Shown here: piece after piece, positions 18,033 through 26,541 of the stretch
Layout: every line of letters starts with the position of its first letter
Numbering within the stretch: the first letter of the stretch is position 1
Origin: Opitutia bacterium
GTDB taxonomy: Bacteria; Verrucomicrobiota; Verrucomicrobiia; Opitutales; T3Sed10-336
Length of the DNA: 52,133 bases
Direction: 5' to 3'
NCBI GenBank assembly: GCA_003558065.1
Contig: PWMU01000118.1
Span: 1-52,133 of the forward strand
Position numbers and translations under genes: made by a program
The notes under the pieces: generated by a model
Seen by the model: only the letters and a program-made list of their open reading frames with translations
Told to the model about the DNA's origin: nothing
Database searches by the model: none

Positions 18033-18404
18033 GACCAGGGAGTGGAATAGAGGTGAAATAAACTCATGAAAGGGTATATTAAGGCCACTTCAAGCGCGAA
18101 TCTCGTTCATTTTTTTTGTCCGAATTCTTGCTTTTTCATCAAAATTCCCCCGTTTCCCCGCTTTTATTTTTCCGGAGGAATACTATTGATGACGGATCGG
18201 CGACGGTTCGCCGCCACCCGGCCGATACCGCCGGGGGGAGGCTCGAAATCCGATTCGATCCGCTGAGATTAAATCCGAACTGGACAGAACGGACTTTCTG
18301 TAAGATACCGGGGGTGATCAAGGACGGGTCCTCGTCCGTTCAGCCAATACCGAGACCTCAACCTCCGAATATTTTCCGGAATGATCCAAACAAAAGGACT
18401 CCCT
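18033..18404. other. Divergent intergenic region between GH78 and DUF6807 genes
   Basis: This 372-base gap is AT-rich in its left half (18050-18185) and should hold both promoters, but I cannot place either with confidence. It contains one possible small ORF at 18189-18266 with a strong ribosome binding site. No tRNA-like fold or transposon end was seen. Confidence 0.6.
18189..18266 (+). CDS. Candidate leader peptide upstream of DUF6807 gene
   Basis: A perfect GGAGGA at 18174-18179 stands nine bases before an ATG that opens a 25-codon ORF rich in Arg, Pro and Gly. The ribosome site is stronger than those of most genes in this window. It precedes the DUF6807 start by about 140 bases on the same strand. 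It could be a leader peptide or chance; no regulatory hairpins could be confirmed. Confidence 0.25.
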   Translation: MTDRRRFAATRPIPPGGGSKSDSIR

Positions 18405-19364
18405 ATGAGAAAACGCAATCGGCTCCCCGTTTCGCTCCTGGTTCCGTTACTGGGAGCGGCAGTGATTGCGGAAGCGGATTCGCCCCGGATTTCCCTCGAC
18501 CACGACTTCGGAAAGGGCGAGATCGCGGTAAGCATTCGCGGCGACCATTTCACCACCTATCATTACGGCGACGCCGTCCGGACGCCTTTTCTCTGGCCCG
18601 TGAACGCCGAAGGAGGCGTTGGTGTGACCCGAAACTACCCGATGGGCACGGACGAGCCGGAGAGCACGGATCATCCCCACCACCGCTCGCTCCACCTGAC
18701 CTTCGGGGACGTGAACGGCTACGACCACTGGCATGAGGACCGTATCGAGACACGTTCGGTCAAAACCGGTTCGGCCGGCGATTACGTCTGGATCCGGGCC
18801 CGCAACGAATGGCTGACGCCCGACGGCAGTCCGTTGATTGCCGAGTTGCAGGAAATCCGGTTTTACGAGACCCCGGCTTCGGCGCGCTTAATCGATGTTA
18901 TTTCCACACTTGAGGCTCCCCGCGAAGACGTCACTTTCGGCGACGACAAGGAAGGATTGATGGCTTTCCGGATTCGCCCGGAGATCCAGGGCAACCGGGC
19001 CGGGGTGCTCACGAACGCCGAGGGCAGGCAGGGCGAGCGGAATGTCTACGGGACTCCGTCGCCATGGATGGATTACTCCGGCCCGATTGAAGGCCACGGC
19101 ACGCGCGGTATCGCGCTTTTCGATCACCCCCGGAATTTCAGGCATCCCACGTTTTGGCACGTCCGTGATTACGGACTGGCCGCCGCCAATCCGTTTGGCA
19201 GGAGTTCGGTGGGAGGAGAAGACGAGGACGGGAGTCACCTTCTGCGAAAAGGTGAATCCATGACATTCGTTTATCGCGTTTACGTGCACTCGGGAGATGT
19301 GAGCGAAGCCCGCGTCGATGAGCAGTACGAAGCCTTTTCGGAACTCTCTTATTCCAGGGACTAG
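18405..19364 (+). CDS. Secreted DUF6807 (PmoA-like) family protein
   Basis: A 319-residue protein with a signal peptide of about 23 residues (MRKRNRLPVSLLVPLLGAA). I chose the ATG at 18405 rather than 18381 because AAAGGA ends eight bases before it and the export signal then starts correctly. The family hallmark TDHPHHRSLHLTFGDVNG lies near residue 88, followed by further His and Asp residues in GYDHWHED; these resemble a metal or sugar site. DUF6807 proteins are common in Verrucomicrobiota, Planctomycetota and Bacteroidota and are often linked to Gfo/Idh oxidoreductases, as here where one follows after 85 bases. No enzymatic role is established to my knowledge. Confidence 0.85.
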   Translation: MRKRNRLPVSLLVPLLGAAVIAEADSPRISLDHDFGKGEIAVSIRGDHFTTYHYGDAVRTPFLWPVNAEGGVGVTRNYPMGTDEPESTDHPHHRSLHLTFGDVNGYDHWHEDRIETRSVKTGSAGDYVWIRARNEWLTPDGSPLIAELQEIRFYETPASARLIDVISTLEAPREDVTFGDDKEGLMAFRIRPEIQGNRAGVLTNAEGRQGERNVYGTPSPWMDYSGPIEGHGTRGIALFDHPRNFRHPTFWHVRDYGLAAANPFGRSSVGGEDEDGSHLLRKGESMTFVYRVYVHSGDVSEARVDEQYEAFSELSYSRD

Positions 19365-19368
19365 CAGC

Positions 19369-19388
19369 CTGTCGGGCTTCGCCGACAG
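19369..19388. repeat. Dispersed GCTTCG-loop palindrome, copy 3
   Basis: Seven-base arms CTGTCGG and CCGACAG enclose GCTTCG, four bases after the DUF6807 stop. The leading sequence CTAGCAGCCTGTCGG is shared exactly with the copy at 29895, where it also begins in the stop codon region of a gene. Confidence 0.75.
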
Positions 19389-19449
19389 ACTCCTGGCCCG
19401 CACACGCAGTCGCATCTTCCCGCCAACCAAAATCCGAAGACAGGAAAAC

Positions 19450-20925
19450 GTGAACAAGAAGCACCTCAACAACCAGGGCGGCCCCGGTGGATTCACCCGC
19501 CGTCATTTTATAAAAAGTACCGCCGCACTCGGCGCACTCGCCCTCCTGGGACCCACCTCCCAGGTGTTCGGCGCGAACGACCGCATGCGGATCGCCGTCT
19601 GCGGCGTGCGGAGCCGGGGAAACCATCTGATGCGCCGTTTCGCCGACGAAGACAACGTCGAAATCGCCTGGATCGTCGATCCGGACCGGCGCTTACTTGA
19701 GCAGCGGTCGGAGGAAATCAAGGAGCGCAGCGGGAAAAAGCCAAAAACCACGACAGACCTCCGGAAGGCCCTGGAAGATCCCGATGTCGACGCGATCGTC
19801 GTCGGCTCCCCCAATCACTGGCACTCGCTGATGGTGATCTGGGCGGCCCAGGCCGGGAAGCATTGCTTCGTGGAAAAACCGGCGAGCCATCAGGTCCATG
19901 AAGGGCGAGTGGCACTCGAAGCGGCCGGAAAATACGGCGTCGTCGTTCAACACGGAACCCAGCGACGCAGCAGCGAGGATACGGCCGGAACCATCAAGGC
20001 CATTCACTCGGGCAAGTACGGCAAACTCGCCATCTCCCATTGCATCGTGCAACGGCACCGCAACCACATTGGGCACGAACCGGTCTCCGAGCCACCCGAC
20101 TGGCTGGACTGGGATCTGTGGCGCGGGCCGGCGGTCATAGACGAATTCCACAGGAACCTGGTTCATTACAACTGGCACTGGTTCTGGGCAACCGGAAACG
20201 GCGAAGTCAACAACCAGGGCACCCATCAACTGGACGTCGCGTATTGGGCGCTCGATCCGGAGATGCACTCCAGGCACCCGATGAAAATCACCGCGCTGGG
20301 CGGAAGATTTGGCTGGGACGACCAGGCCGAAACGCCGAATGCGCTTTTCGGGATGGCCGAATACCCCAATGGACAGAAAATCGTGATGAGCTGCGGAAAC
20401 GGTGATTACGAAGGTTTCCGGCGACAAGTGGAGAACCGCTTCTATTTCGAAGACGGCGGCCGAATCGTCGGGAACGAATACATTTCCCCCGACGGAGAAA
20501 AGTCTCCGGTCGAGGCCGAGCCATCCGGGATTACAGGCGGCGGCCACGTGGGCAGTTTCGTGAGAGCCTGCCGCGCCGGAGACCCAGGAATGGCCAACGG
20601 CAACATGCAGGACGCCCATTACAGTTGCGTGGTCGGTCACCTGTTCAATATTGCCTACCGGATCGGCAAGGAGGTTCCGTTCAACGCAAAGGCGGGACGT
20701 TTCGGCGACGATTCGAAGACCGCCGACCTGTTCCTGGATTTTCACGAAAGGGTCCGCGACGGATGGGCGCTGCCCGAGGACGAGGAAAAGTATCTGGTCG
20801 GCCCTTCGCTAAGTTTTGACAGCGACAGCGAAACCTTTGCGGGCGAACACGCCGGCGAGGCCAATCCCCTGCTCCGGGATCCCCGCCGCGAGGAGTTCGA
20901 GATACCGGAACCGGATCGAGTCTAG
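19450..20925 (+). CDS. Tat-exported Gfo/Idh/MocA family oxidoreductase
   Basis: The 491-residue protein starts at GTG 19450, preceded closely by AGGA. The leader carries a twin-arginine motif TRRHFIKSTAALGALALLG, so the folded, cofactor-loaded enzyme would cross by the Tat route. The Rossmann domain follows with MRIAVCGVRSRGNH and the usual EKPASHQV stretch near residue 145 that supplies the catalytic Lys. The C-terminal domain has NWHWFWATGNGEVNNQGTHQLD, typical of the verrucomicrobial and planctomycetal exported branch of the family. These enzymes oxidise or reduce sugars and cyclitols with NAD(P), sometimes with redox recycling in place. It follows the DUF6807 gene and is likely its partner. 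Confidence 0.92.
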   Translation: MNKKHLNNQGGPGGFTRRHFIKSTAALGALALLGPTSQVFGANDRMRIAVCGVRSRGNHLMRRFADEDNVEIAWIVDPDRRLLEQRSEEIKERSGKKPKTTTDLRKALEDPDVDAIVVGSPNHWHSLMVIWAAQAGKHCFVEKPASHQVHEGRVALEAAGKYGVVVQHGTQRRSSEDTAGTIKAIHSGKYGKLAISHCIVQRHRNHIGHEPVSEPPDWLDWDLWRGPAVIDEFHRNLVHYNWHWFWATGNGEVNNQGTHQLDVAYWALDPEMHSRHPMKITALGGRFGWDDQAETPNALFGMAEYPNGQKIVMSCGNGDYEGFRRQVENRFYFEDGGRIVGNEYISPDGEKSPVEAEPSGITGGGHVGSFVRACRAGDPGMANGNMQDAHYSCVVGHLFNIAYRIGKEVPFNAKAGRFGDDSKTADLFLDFHERVRDGWALPEDEEKYLVGPSLSFDSDSETFAGEHAGEANPLLRDPRREEFEIPEPDRV

Positions 20926-20947
20926 CCCGGATTGATAGAGCGGAGAA

Positions 20948-21802
20948 TCAGCGAAAAAGGAGGACCGGAACCGGGCAGACACGAATCATCGTCGCCGTGG
21001 TGCTGCCGATGATCAGTCGGCGGATCTGGGAGTGGCCGTAGGCGCCCATGGCGAGGAGGTCGCACTGCTCTTCCTTGACGGTTTTCTCGATCACGTCGTC
21101 GACATTGCCTTCGATAATGAGCGTGCGCGCCTCGTATCCCGCGTCTCGGAGTTTCTCGCAGGCTTCTTCCACGTACCATTTCGCCTTGTCATCGATACGG
21201 CCTGTCCGGAGAAGGAGGCATTCCACTCCGGACAGGAGGGAATCTGATTGGAGAAATCTCAGCCCCCTTTCGATACTCAGGCCTCCATCGTAGGCGATGA
21301 GGCAACGGTTGATCGGCCTAAACGCGCGCGAAGCAACCAGAATCGGGCGAACACTGGCCCGAATCACCCTTTCGAGGTTGGAGCCGAGATGTGATTTGGC
21401 AAAGTCGGCGGATTCCCCCCGCTTGCCGACGACGACCATATCCGCATTGCGCTCCAATTCTGCCACGACTTCGACCAGCGAGCCGTGTCGCTGTTCGGCT
21501 TTGACTTCCTGCACCCCGTTCTCCCGCAGGTACCCGGTCGCATGCTCGAGAATGACTCCCCCTTTCTCACGGTCCAGCCTGTGCCGGGCCTCCTCCAGCC
21601 GAACGGTTTCCTCGAGCAAATCCTGCCGCGTTTCGAAGCCAAGGCTTCGGCTCCAATCGCTGCTTGCGGCTTTTCCCGCGTTGGGCTCGATCGTATGGAG
21701 GACCAGGACGCCGGCTCCGCTTCGACGGGCCGCCCAGGCCGTGTGGTCGTAAACGCCCTCAGCGTAAATGGAACCGTCTGTACAACAAAGAAGTGTCTTC
21801 AT
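20948..21802 (-). CDS. Tandem-domain universal stress protein
   Basis: A 284-residue cytoplasmic protein with two UspA domains. The first starts MKTLLCCTDGS and contains VVVGKRGESADFAKSHLGSN; the second contains CLIAYDGGLSIERGL and MGAYGHSQIRRLIIGSTT, which is the G-x2-G-x9-G-S/T ATP-binding pattern. The second domain therefore probably binds ATP; the first is close to the pattern. I start at 21802 because the reading frame upstream has no family similarity. It lies downstream of the NYN protein on the same strand, with a 173-base gap, and is convergent with the Gfo/Idh gene (22 bases between the stops). Confidence 0.92.
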   Translation of the reverse strand: MKTLLCCTDGSIYAEGVYDHTAWAARRSGAGVLVLHTIEPNAGKAASSDWSRSLGFETRQDLLEETVRLEEARHRLDREKGGVILEHATGYLRENGVQEVKAEQRHGSLVEVVAELERNADMVVVGKRGESADFAKSHLGSNLERVIRASVRPILVASRAFRPINRCLIAYDGGLSIERGLRFLQSDSLLSGVECLLLRTGRIDDKAKWYVEEACEKLRDAGYEARTLIIEGNVDDVIEKTVKEEQCDLLAMGAYGHSQIRRLIIGSTTATMIRVCPVPVLLFR

Positions 21803-21975
21803 GATCAGTAAAAATCTGAATTTAAAGTCAAGCGGCGCAGCCTCCCCGGCGCCAGCCTTATCATGCACGGCAACCGGGCGGGCGTACACATAAACCCGTC
21901 TGTCTCACGGGCCGGAAACTGCGACGCGAACTCCATTTAGATTGATGAACAAGCTCCCCTGGCCGCCTCCCCGGA

Positions 21976-22722
21976 TTAACGCGGCACCCGCCGCACCAGG
22001 ACTTTTGTGGCATCGCCTTCTTTTTCCTTTCTGACCTCGAATAAATCGATCGCCGCAAACAGATCGCTCAGCTTGCGGAAGCCGTAATTGCGGGAATCGA
22101 ACGAGCCCTGATTGGCGATGTGGGAGCCGATAGAGCCCAACGAGGCCCACCCATCCTCGTCTTCCACCGCTTCCACGGCGCTGCGCAGGACGTTCATCAG
22201 TTTGCTGTCCCGCTTCAATTGCGTCCCCGTTGGCCGCTTGTCTCCTGAGGAGCTCGCCGCCTTCTTTTCCTCGTCGAGGAAGAGGAAACGGGTGCAGCTG
22301 TTGACAAACGGGGACGGAGCGTTCTTTTCACCAAATCCGATCACCTGCTTACCATCGGCACGCAATCGAAGGATCAGCGGAGTGAAATCGCAATCGGAGG
22401 AGACGAGGCAAAAAGTCCCGACGCTCTTGGTATACAGCAGATCCATCGCGTCGATAAGGAGCGCCATATCGCTGGCGTTCTTTCCCTTGATCAGATCGAA
22501 GTGCTGGACGGGTTGGATCGCGTAATCGTGGAGGATTTTTTCCCAGCCCGACAGCTCCTGCTTCTTCCAGTTGCCGTAGGCGCGGCGCACGTTGACCACC
22601 CCGTATGACGCGAGCTCCGCGATAATGAAATCGATCTTGGATGCGGGAGCGTTGTCGGCATCGATCAGCAGAGCGATGCTTTCGTGCGATGGAGAGGAGG
22701 GTGTCATTACCACTTCACTCAT
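21976..22722 (-). CDS. NYN-domain (PIN-like) RNA nuclease/binding protein with C-terminal LOTUS domain
   Basis: The 248-residue product has an N-terminal NYN domain of the LabA/DUF88 type: IALLIDADNAP (acidic residues near 21-23), KGKNASDMALLIDAMDLL near residue 80 and VSSDCDFTPLILRLR near residue 108 supply the conserved acidic pocket. After a charged linker, residues about 170-240 form an OST-HTH/LOTUS winged helix (GWASLGSIGSHIANQ, FRKLSDLF). This architecture is found in MARF1-like and bacterial PIN-domain RNases that bind structured RNA. It sits 55 bases downstream of rtcB on the same strand, pointing to a shared role in RNA cleavage and repair. The start at 22722 is preferred; ATG 22707 is possible. 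Confidence 0.88.
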   Translation of the reverse strand: MSEVVMTPSSPSHESIALLIDADNAPASKIDFIIAELASYGVVNVRRAYGNWKKQELSGWEKILHDYAIQPVQHFDLIKGKNASDMALLIDAMDLLYTKSVGTFCLVSSDCDFTPLILRLRADGKQVIGFGEKNAPSPFVNSCTRFLFLDEEKKAASSSGDKRPTGTQLKRDSKLMNVLRSAVEAVEDEDGWASLGSIGSHIANQGSFDSRNYGFRKLSDLFAAIDLFEVRKEKEGDATKVLVRRVPR

Positions 22723-22777
22723 GGCCCGCCGATACGACAGCGTCAAGCCGGCGCTTCACGGTAACGCACCCTCCGGG

Positions 22778-23986
22778 TCAATCCTCCGCCTTCTCGCCGG
22801 GCGGGGCCATCTTGACGATTTTGGGATCGAAACGGGCCAGGACACTCACCAAATCCTGCTGTGCCGCCATAACCTGGTGGATATCCTTGTAAACGCCAGG
22901 CACCTCATCCGTTCCGGCGGAAAGGACCCAGACCCCTGCGGCTTCGATCTCCCCGCGGACATTCCCCCAGACGAACGTGTCTTTGGCTTTTTTCCGGCTC
23001 ATGACGCGCCCCGCGCCGTGTGCGGCGCTTTTGAGGGATTCCGGATTCCCCTTGCCCCGCACGACAAACCCGGGCGTCGCCATCGACCCGGGAATGATTC
23101 CCCACACGCCTTCGCCGGCGGGAGTCGCCCCTTTCCGGTGGACGATCACCTCGCGTTCCTCTCCGCCGATGCAATGGGTTTCCTTCCAGGCGAAGTTGTG
23201 ATGATTCTCGACGTCCAGCAAAACCGGCGATCCCAATTCCCTGGAAATGTGCCGGTGGATCACCGCATGATTGGCCGCCGCGTACTGTCCCATCAGGTTC
23301 ATCGCCTCCCAGTATTCACGCCCCGCCTCGCTGCCGAGGTCCAGCCAGGCCAGGTGCTTGAGGGGTTTGGGCAAATCGCGGTGCCGGTCCATGGCGAAGC
23401 GGCTGTAATAAGAGCAGACCTGCGCCCCGGTTCCACGGGAGCCGCTGTGACTGAGCAAAGCCAGGTACTTCCCCGCCTCCAACCCGAGATCGGGGCCGGT
23501 CACCGTGAGTTCTCCGAACTCGACAAAGTGGTTTCCCGATCCGCTGGTTCCCAGTTGGGCCCAAGCCTTGTCCTTGAAACGCCGGGTTACGGGCGCAACC
23601 GACCAATCCGCATCCATCACCGCATGGTCCCGTCGCCTTCGGAAAGCGGCCCCGAGACCGAACCGCGTTTCCCTTTCCAGGATGCCCGCCAGTCGTTCCT
23701 TTTCTCCGGCGATCCGGTCGGCCGGTCGATCGAAGACCGTCATTTTCATACGGCAGGCGATGTCCACCCCCACCGCATAAGGAATCACCGCCCCCTCCGT
23801 AGCGAGGACACCCCCGATGGGAAGTCCGTAGCCGATGTGTGCATCCGGCATGAGCGCACCCGCCACGCTGACCGGCAGCTGGCAGGCGTCCGCCATTTGT
23901 CGCACCGCCTGCTCTTCCAGGCCCGTCCCCCACATCCGCCAGGGAGCGGGTTCGGGACGGGATCGGAAGTGCTGCGCGGTAGTCAT
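22778..23986 (-). CDS. rtcB: RNA-splicing ligase RtcB
   Basis: A 402-residue GTP-dependent ligase that joins 2',3'-cyclic or 3'-phosphate RNA ends to 5'-OH ends, with Mn as metal. Metal ligands are visible in GVDIACRM (Cys78), GNHFVEF (His153) and the His pair of ENHHNFAW. The nucleotidylated His is His323 in SAAHGAGRVMSR, and VPGVYKDI near the C-terminus is also characteristic. Length is normal. No archease gene is seen in the window. It is the first gene of a minus-strand run with the NYN-LOTUS protein. Biological target could be tRNA or rRNA repair. Confidence 0.96.
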   Translation of the reverse strand: MTTAQHFRSRPEPAPWRMWGTGLEEQAVRQMADACQLPVSVAGALMPDAHIGYGLPIGGVLATEGAVIPYAVGVDIACRMKMTVFDRPADRIAGEKERLAGILERETRFGLGAAFRRRRDHAVMDADWSVAPVTRRFKDKAWAQLGTSGSGNHFVEFGELTVTGPDLGLEAGKYLALLSHSGSRGTGAQVCSYYSRFAMDRHRDLPKPLKHLAWLDLGSEAGREYWEAMNLMGQYAAANHAVIHRHISRELGSPVLLDVENHHNFAWKETHCIGGEEREVIVHRKGATPAGEGVWGIIPGSMATPGFVVRGKGNPESLKSAAHGAGRVMSRKKAKDTFVWGNVRGEIEAAGVWVLSAGTDEVPGVYKDIHQVMAAQQDLVSVLARFDPKIVKMAPPGEKAED

Positions 23987-24182
23987 GGCGTACCTTATAA
24001 CATAACCCAGGTTCCGCTGGGATTCAAAATCCGATTCACAGGCTCAGGGCCACTCCCGGACAAACGGTGCCGGTGTCAATCCTCCCGTCGTCGTTCCACG
24101 GATCATGCCGGCTCTCGAGCCGGTCCCGCCCCATAACTGTCGAAATGCCGGCGCGGGGCCACCGCTTCGCCTTCAGTCCCCT

Positions 24183-24899
24183 TCACCCGCGATGGACGGG
24201 GCCGTCGAAGGTAAATCGTTCGCGCAGCGCCGGTTCCCGCTCGAGGAGAATTTCGAACATCCGGGCTTCGGATGCGATTCTTTCGGCGCGGTCGGTTCCA
24301 TTCACGATTCTCCTGGCATTCACGTAGTCCGTGTTGGTCGCCGTAAGGTAATCGTTGAGCGACCTTCCCGTAAACCAGCCTTCGCGCATTCCCCGGGCAA
24401 GAATTCGATACGATGTCTCCGGATCGAGCGCCTTGTCCGGGTTACCAACCAGGTCAAGATCCAGGAAGCGCCCCGCCCTCTCGTAGTTTTCCTTCCACGT
24501 CAGTTGAACGTACCCACGCCCGTAATACCTTTCTCCCTGATCCGGGTCCGGAATGGCATACCTTCTGCCTTCTCCCCTCCCGAATTCCCGGACCGGCTGC
24601 CAGGTAAAGAATGTTTCATGCCTGACGGTCGCAAGGATGTACGCCGCCCATCGAAGATCGGTAATTTCCTCATCGGCCCTGATAAACCGGACCACCCGGA
24701 GGAAACCCTCCAGTTGATCCTCGTTCAGCGTTTCCCCGAACAGTCTCTCGTAGGACTCAACGAAACTCCTGTCGCGGCATACCGGCGCGCGGTTCCATGG
24801 CTCAGGCTCAAAGAGGGTGCCCACAACGGCTCCCTGCGGGTGCGCCAGCAGGAGCACCGCCCCGACCAGTAGCATCTTCGTGGACAGAATCCGTTTCAC
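24183..24899 (-). CDS. Secreted GH19-like chitinase/lysozyme family protein
   Basis: The 238-residue protein has a signal peptide (residues 1-23, LLVGAVLLLA). The GH19-like lysozyme fold is indicated by AAYILATVRHETFFTWQPV near residue 85, holding the likely catalytic Glu, and YYGRGYVQLTWKENYERAG near residue 123, the most recognisable family motif. GH19 enzymes cleave chitin or the glycan strand of peptidoglycan. In a bacterium without an obvious chitin cluster here, a cell-wall role is at least as likely. It is preceded by a hairpin and lies downstream of the sugar isomerase genes on the same strand. Confidence 0.85.
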   Translation of the reverse strand: MKRILSTKMLLVGAVLLLAHPQGAVVGTLFEPEPWNRAPVCRDRSFVESYERLFGETLNEDQLEGFLRVVRFIRADEEITDLRWAAYILATVRHETFFTWQPVREFGRGEGRRYAIPDPDQGERYYGRGYVQLTWKENYERAGRFLDLDLVGNPDKALDPETSYRILARGMREGWFTGRSLNDYLTATNTDYVNARRIVNGTDRAERIASEARMFEILLEREPALRERFTFDGPVHRG

Positions 24900-25037
24900 A
24901 CCGTCATTTATAACCGGTTTCAGTGCGTGAAACCATAGGTGCCACCCCTATGGCGCCCTAAAGAAACAACCCATCCACCCGGCAACAGGGAGCCGCCGGC
25001 GAGGGTAGAACCTATCCCAGAACCCGCCGTGGTGCCG

Positions 25038-25069
25038 GTGAGCCCCCCGCCGAGGCAGGGGGGGCTCAC
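25038..25069. repeat. Strong GC hairpin between genes
   Basis: Arms GTGAGCCCCCC and GGGGGGCTCAC (11 bases, perfect) enclose a ten-base loop that itself contains GCC/GGC. It lies 17 bases downstream of the sugar isomerase stop on the minus strand and could stabilise or end that transcript. There is no T tract on either side, so intrinsic termination is doubtful. Confidence 0.6.
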
Positions 25070-25086
25070 GCATTAAGCCTGCACCT

Positions 25087-25932
25087 TCATCCGCTCTCCA
25101 TGTGGCGGGTGATGAATTCGGCCGCACGGCGGATGTCCTCGACGCGCTGCTCGCCCTTTTCGCGTTCGATCACCAGGTTCCCCGTATAACCGGCTTCGAC
25201 CAGCGCGGCTACAAAAGCCGGCCAGTCAACCTCCCCCTCACCGACCCGCACTTCGGCCCCGCGTTCGTCGTCCGGACCGCCCCTGACGGCATCCTTGATG
25301 TGCACCTGCCCGATCCGCGACATCAGTTTGCGCATGGAGTCCACCGGATCGCCCATTCGATAAATCAGCATATTCGCCGGGTCAAAATTGACCCCGACGT
25401 TCGGCCGGCCCACCGCCCCGAGAAACGTCAACAGGGTATCGGCGGTTTCCTGTCCGGTTTCCAGCATCAGCTCGCCGCCGAAAGCCTCCTTGAAGAGATC
25501 CCCCATTTTCTGAATCCGATCGACCACGACAGGAAACTTCGGATCGTTCTCGTCCTCCGGAATAAAGCCGGCATGGGTACTGACAAGCTTCAACCCAAGC
25601 TCCTTGCCGAACGCCGCGACCTGTTGTAAATCCTCCCAGTTTCCCTCCCAGGTCTCATCGGGCACAATGCCGCCCGTTTTACGGATGCGGGCCAGGGAGG
25701 AATAATCCTCTCCGCGGGCGGCGAACATGCCGGAAACAATCTCGATACCGGCATCGGCAAATTGCCGCGGCGCATCCGCCCAGGCATCAGGCATCGTGTA
25801 CAGCGGCCGCATCCCAAGCTGGACGCGCTTGATCCCGGTTTGTTCACAGCGTTCGATCAGCTCGGAGGGCGTTTCAGGCCTGGTTGACCAACTGCAGAAC
25901 GCGAGTTGTTTCGGTGACAGCGACTTCTTCAT
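25087..25932 (-). CDS. Sugar phosphate isomerase/epimerase-like TIM barrel protein
   Basis: A 281-residue member of the xylose isomerase-like/AP endonuclease family 2 superfamily. Metal-site residues are seen in LMLETGQE (Glu), GVNFDPANML (Asp), GQVHIKDA (His) and NLVIEREKG (Glu). No signal peptide; cytoplasmic. Its ATG overlaps the stop of the thioredoxin gene upstream as ATGA, so translation is coupled. A second, related isomerase lies just beyond the thioredoxin gene. Family members interconvert keto-sugars or inositol derivatives; the substrate is not determinable. The exported Gfo/Idh proteins nearby produce 3-keto sugars in known relatives, which would be plausible substrates. Confidence 0.88.
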   Translation of the reverse strand: MKKSLSPKQLAFCSWSTRPETPSELIERCEQTGIKRVQLGMRPLYTMPDAWADAPRQFADAGIEIVSGMFAARGEDYSSLARIRKTGGIVPDETWEGNWEDLQQVAAFGKELGLKLVSTHAGFIPEDENDPKFPVVVDRIQKMGDLFKEAFGGELMLETGQETADTLLTFLGAVGRPNVGVNFDPANMLIYRMGDPVDSMRKLMSRIGQVHIKDAVRGGPDDERGAEVRVGEGEVDWPAFVAALVEAGYTGNLVIEREKGEQRVEDIRRAAEFITRHMESG

Positions 25933-26504
25933 AATGGCTCTTCGTTTTTAATTGCAGCCTCGACTATAGGGAAAAACTCGGGACGCCGGACAGGCGGGCT
26001 GGTCTCGACCACCCCGCCCTCGGCGTCCAGCAGGACAAAGCCGGGAATCGTTTCGGTGCGATGCTCCCAGATCGCCCCGGCCTCATCCAGCTTATCGAAA
26101 GCAATCGCGGGAAAAGGGATCCCGGCGTCGATAAGATAGCCGTTTTGATCCGCGGCCGTCTCGTCCTCACCGGCCAATACAATTTCAAAATTGTCGTACT
26201 CCTCGCGGAGTTCCTTGTAAAAGTCCACCAGTGTCGGCGTGAAATTGCGGCAGTAGACGCACCAGGAGGCACCGAAATAGATCAGGAGGTAATCCTTCCC
26301 GGCGAGGTCCGCATCCCGGTACTCGCGAACCTCGCCGTCCTGTACCGAAACCAGCTTATTTTCAAGGAGCTGGGACGGCAACAACGCCGCACCGGCTTCC
26401 CCGGCGGGTTCCCCCGCCCCCGACTCCACGGCTTCTTCCGCACATCCGGCCATCGCGAAGCCGGCGGCAAGGCACCACCCGGCAAAGTATCCTCTTCTAT
26501 TCAT
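25929..26504 (-). CDS. Lipoprotein thioredoxin-like (TlpA/tryparedoxin-type) protein
   Basis: The 191-residue product begins with a lipoprotein leader ending AGFAMAGC, so Cys22 would be lipidated. Residues about 55-190 are a thioredoxin fold with WCVYC in YFGASWCVYCRNFTPTL and a cis-Pro in ETIPGFVLLD, an arrangement like tryparedoxin or nucleoredoxin. I place the start at 26504 because GAGGAG precedes it by six bases and the lipobox then fits; the longer reading upstream is not credible. It lies between two sugar isomerase genes and overlaps the second by ATGA. Its partner in the envelope is unknown; it may reduce disulfides of exported enzymes. Confidence 0.88.
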   Translation of the reverse strand: MNRRGYFAGWCLAAGFAMAGCAEEAVESGAGEPAGEAGAALLPSQLLENKLVSVQDGEVREYRDADLAGKDYLLIYFGASWCVYCRNFTPTLVDFYKELREEYDNFEIVLAGEDETAADQNGYLIDAGIPFPAIAFDKLDEAGAIWEHRTETIPGFVLLDAEGGVVETSPPVRRPEFFPIVEAAIKNEEPL

Positions 26505-26541
26505 GTAGTCTCCTCGTACCGGCACATGCGCCAGGAAGCAA

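Noticed and set aside
22592-24136. 514-codon open frame on the plus strand opposite rtcB and the NYN gene
   Set aside because: It is antisense to two strongly supported genes, has no recognisable domain and is the kind of long frame that GC-rich coding DNA produces on its other strand.
23987-24182. GGATTCAAAATCC segment upstream of rtcB as a T arm of a tRNA
   Set aside because: It forms only a five-base stem with a three-base loop and no other tRNA arms are present.
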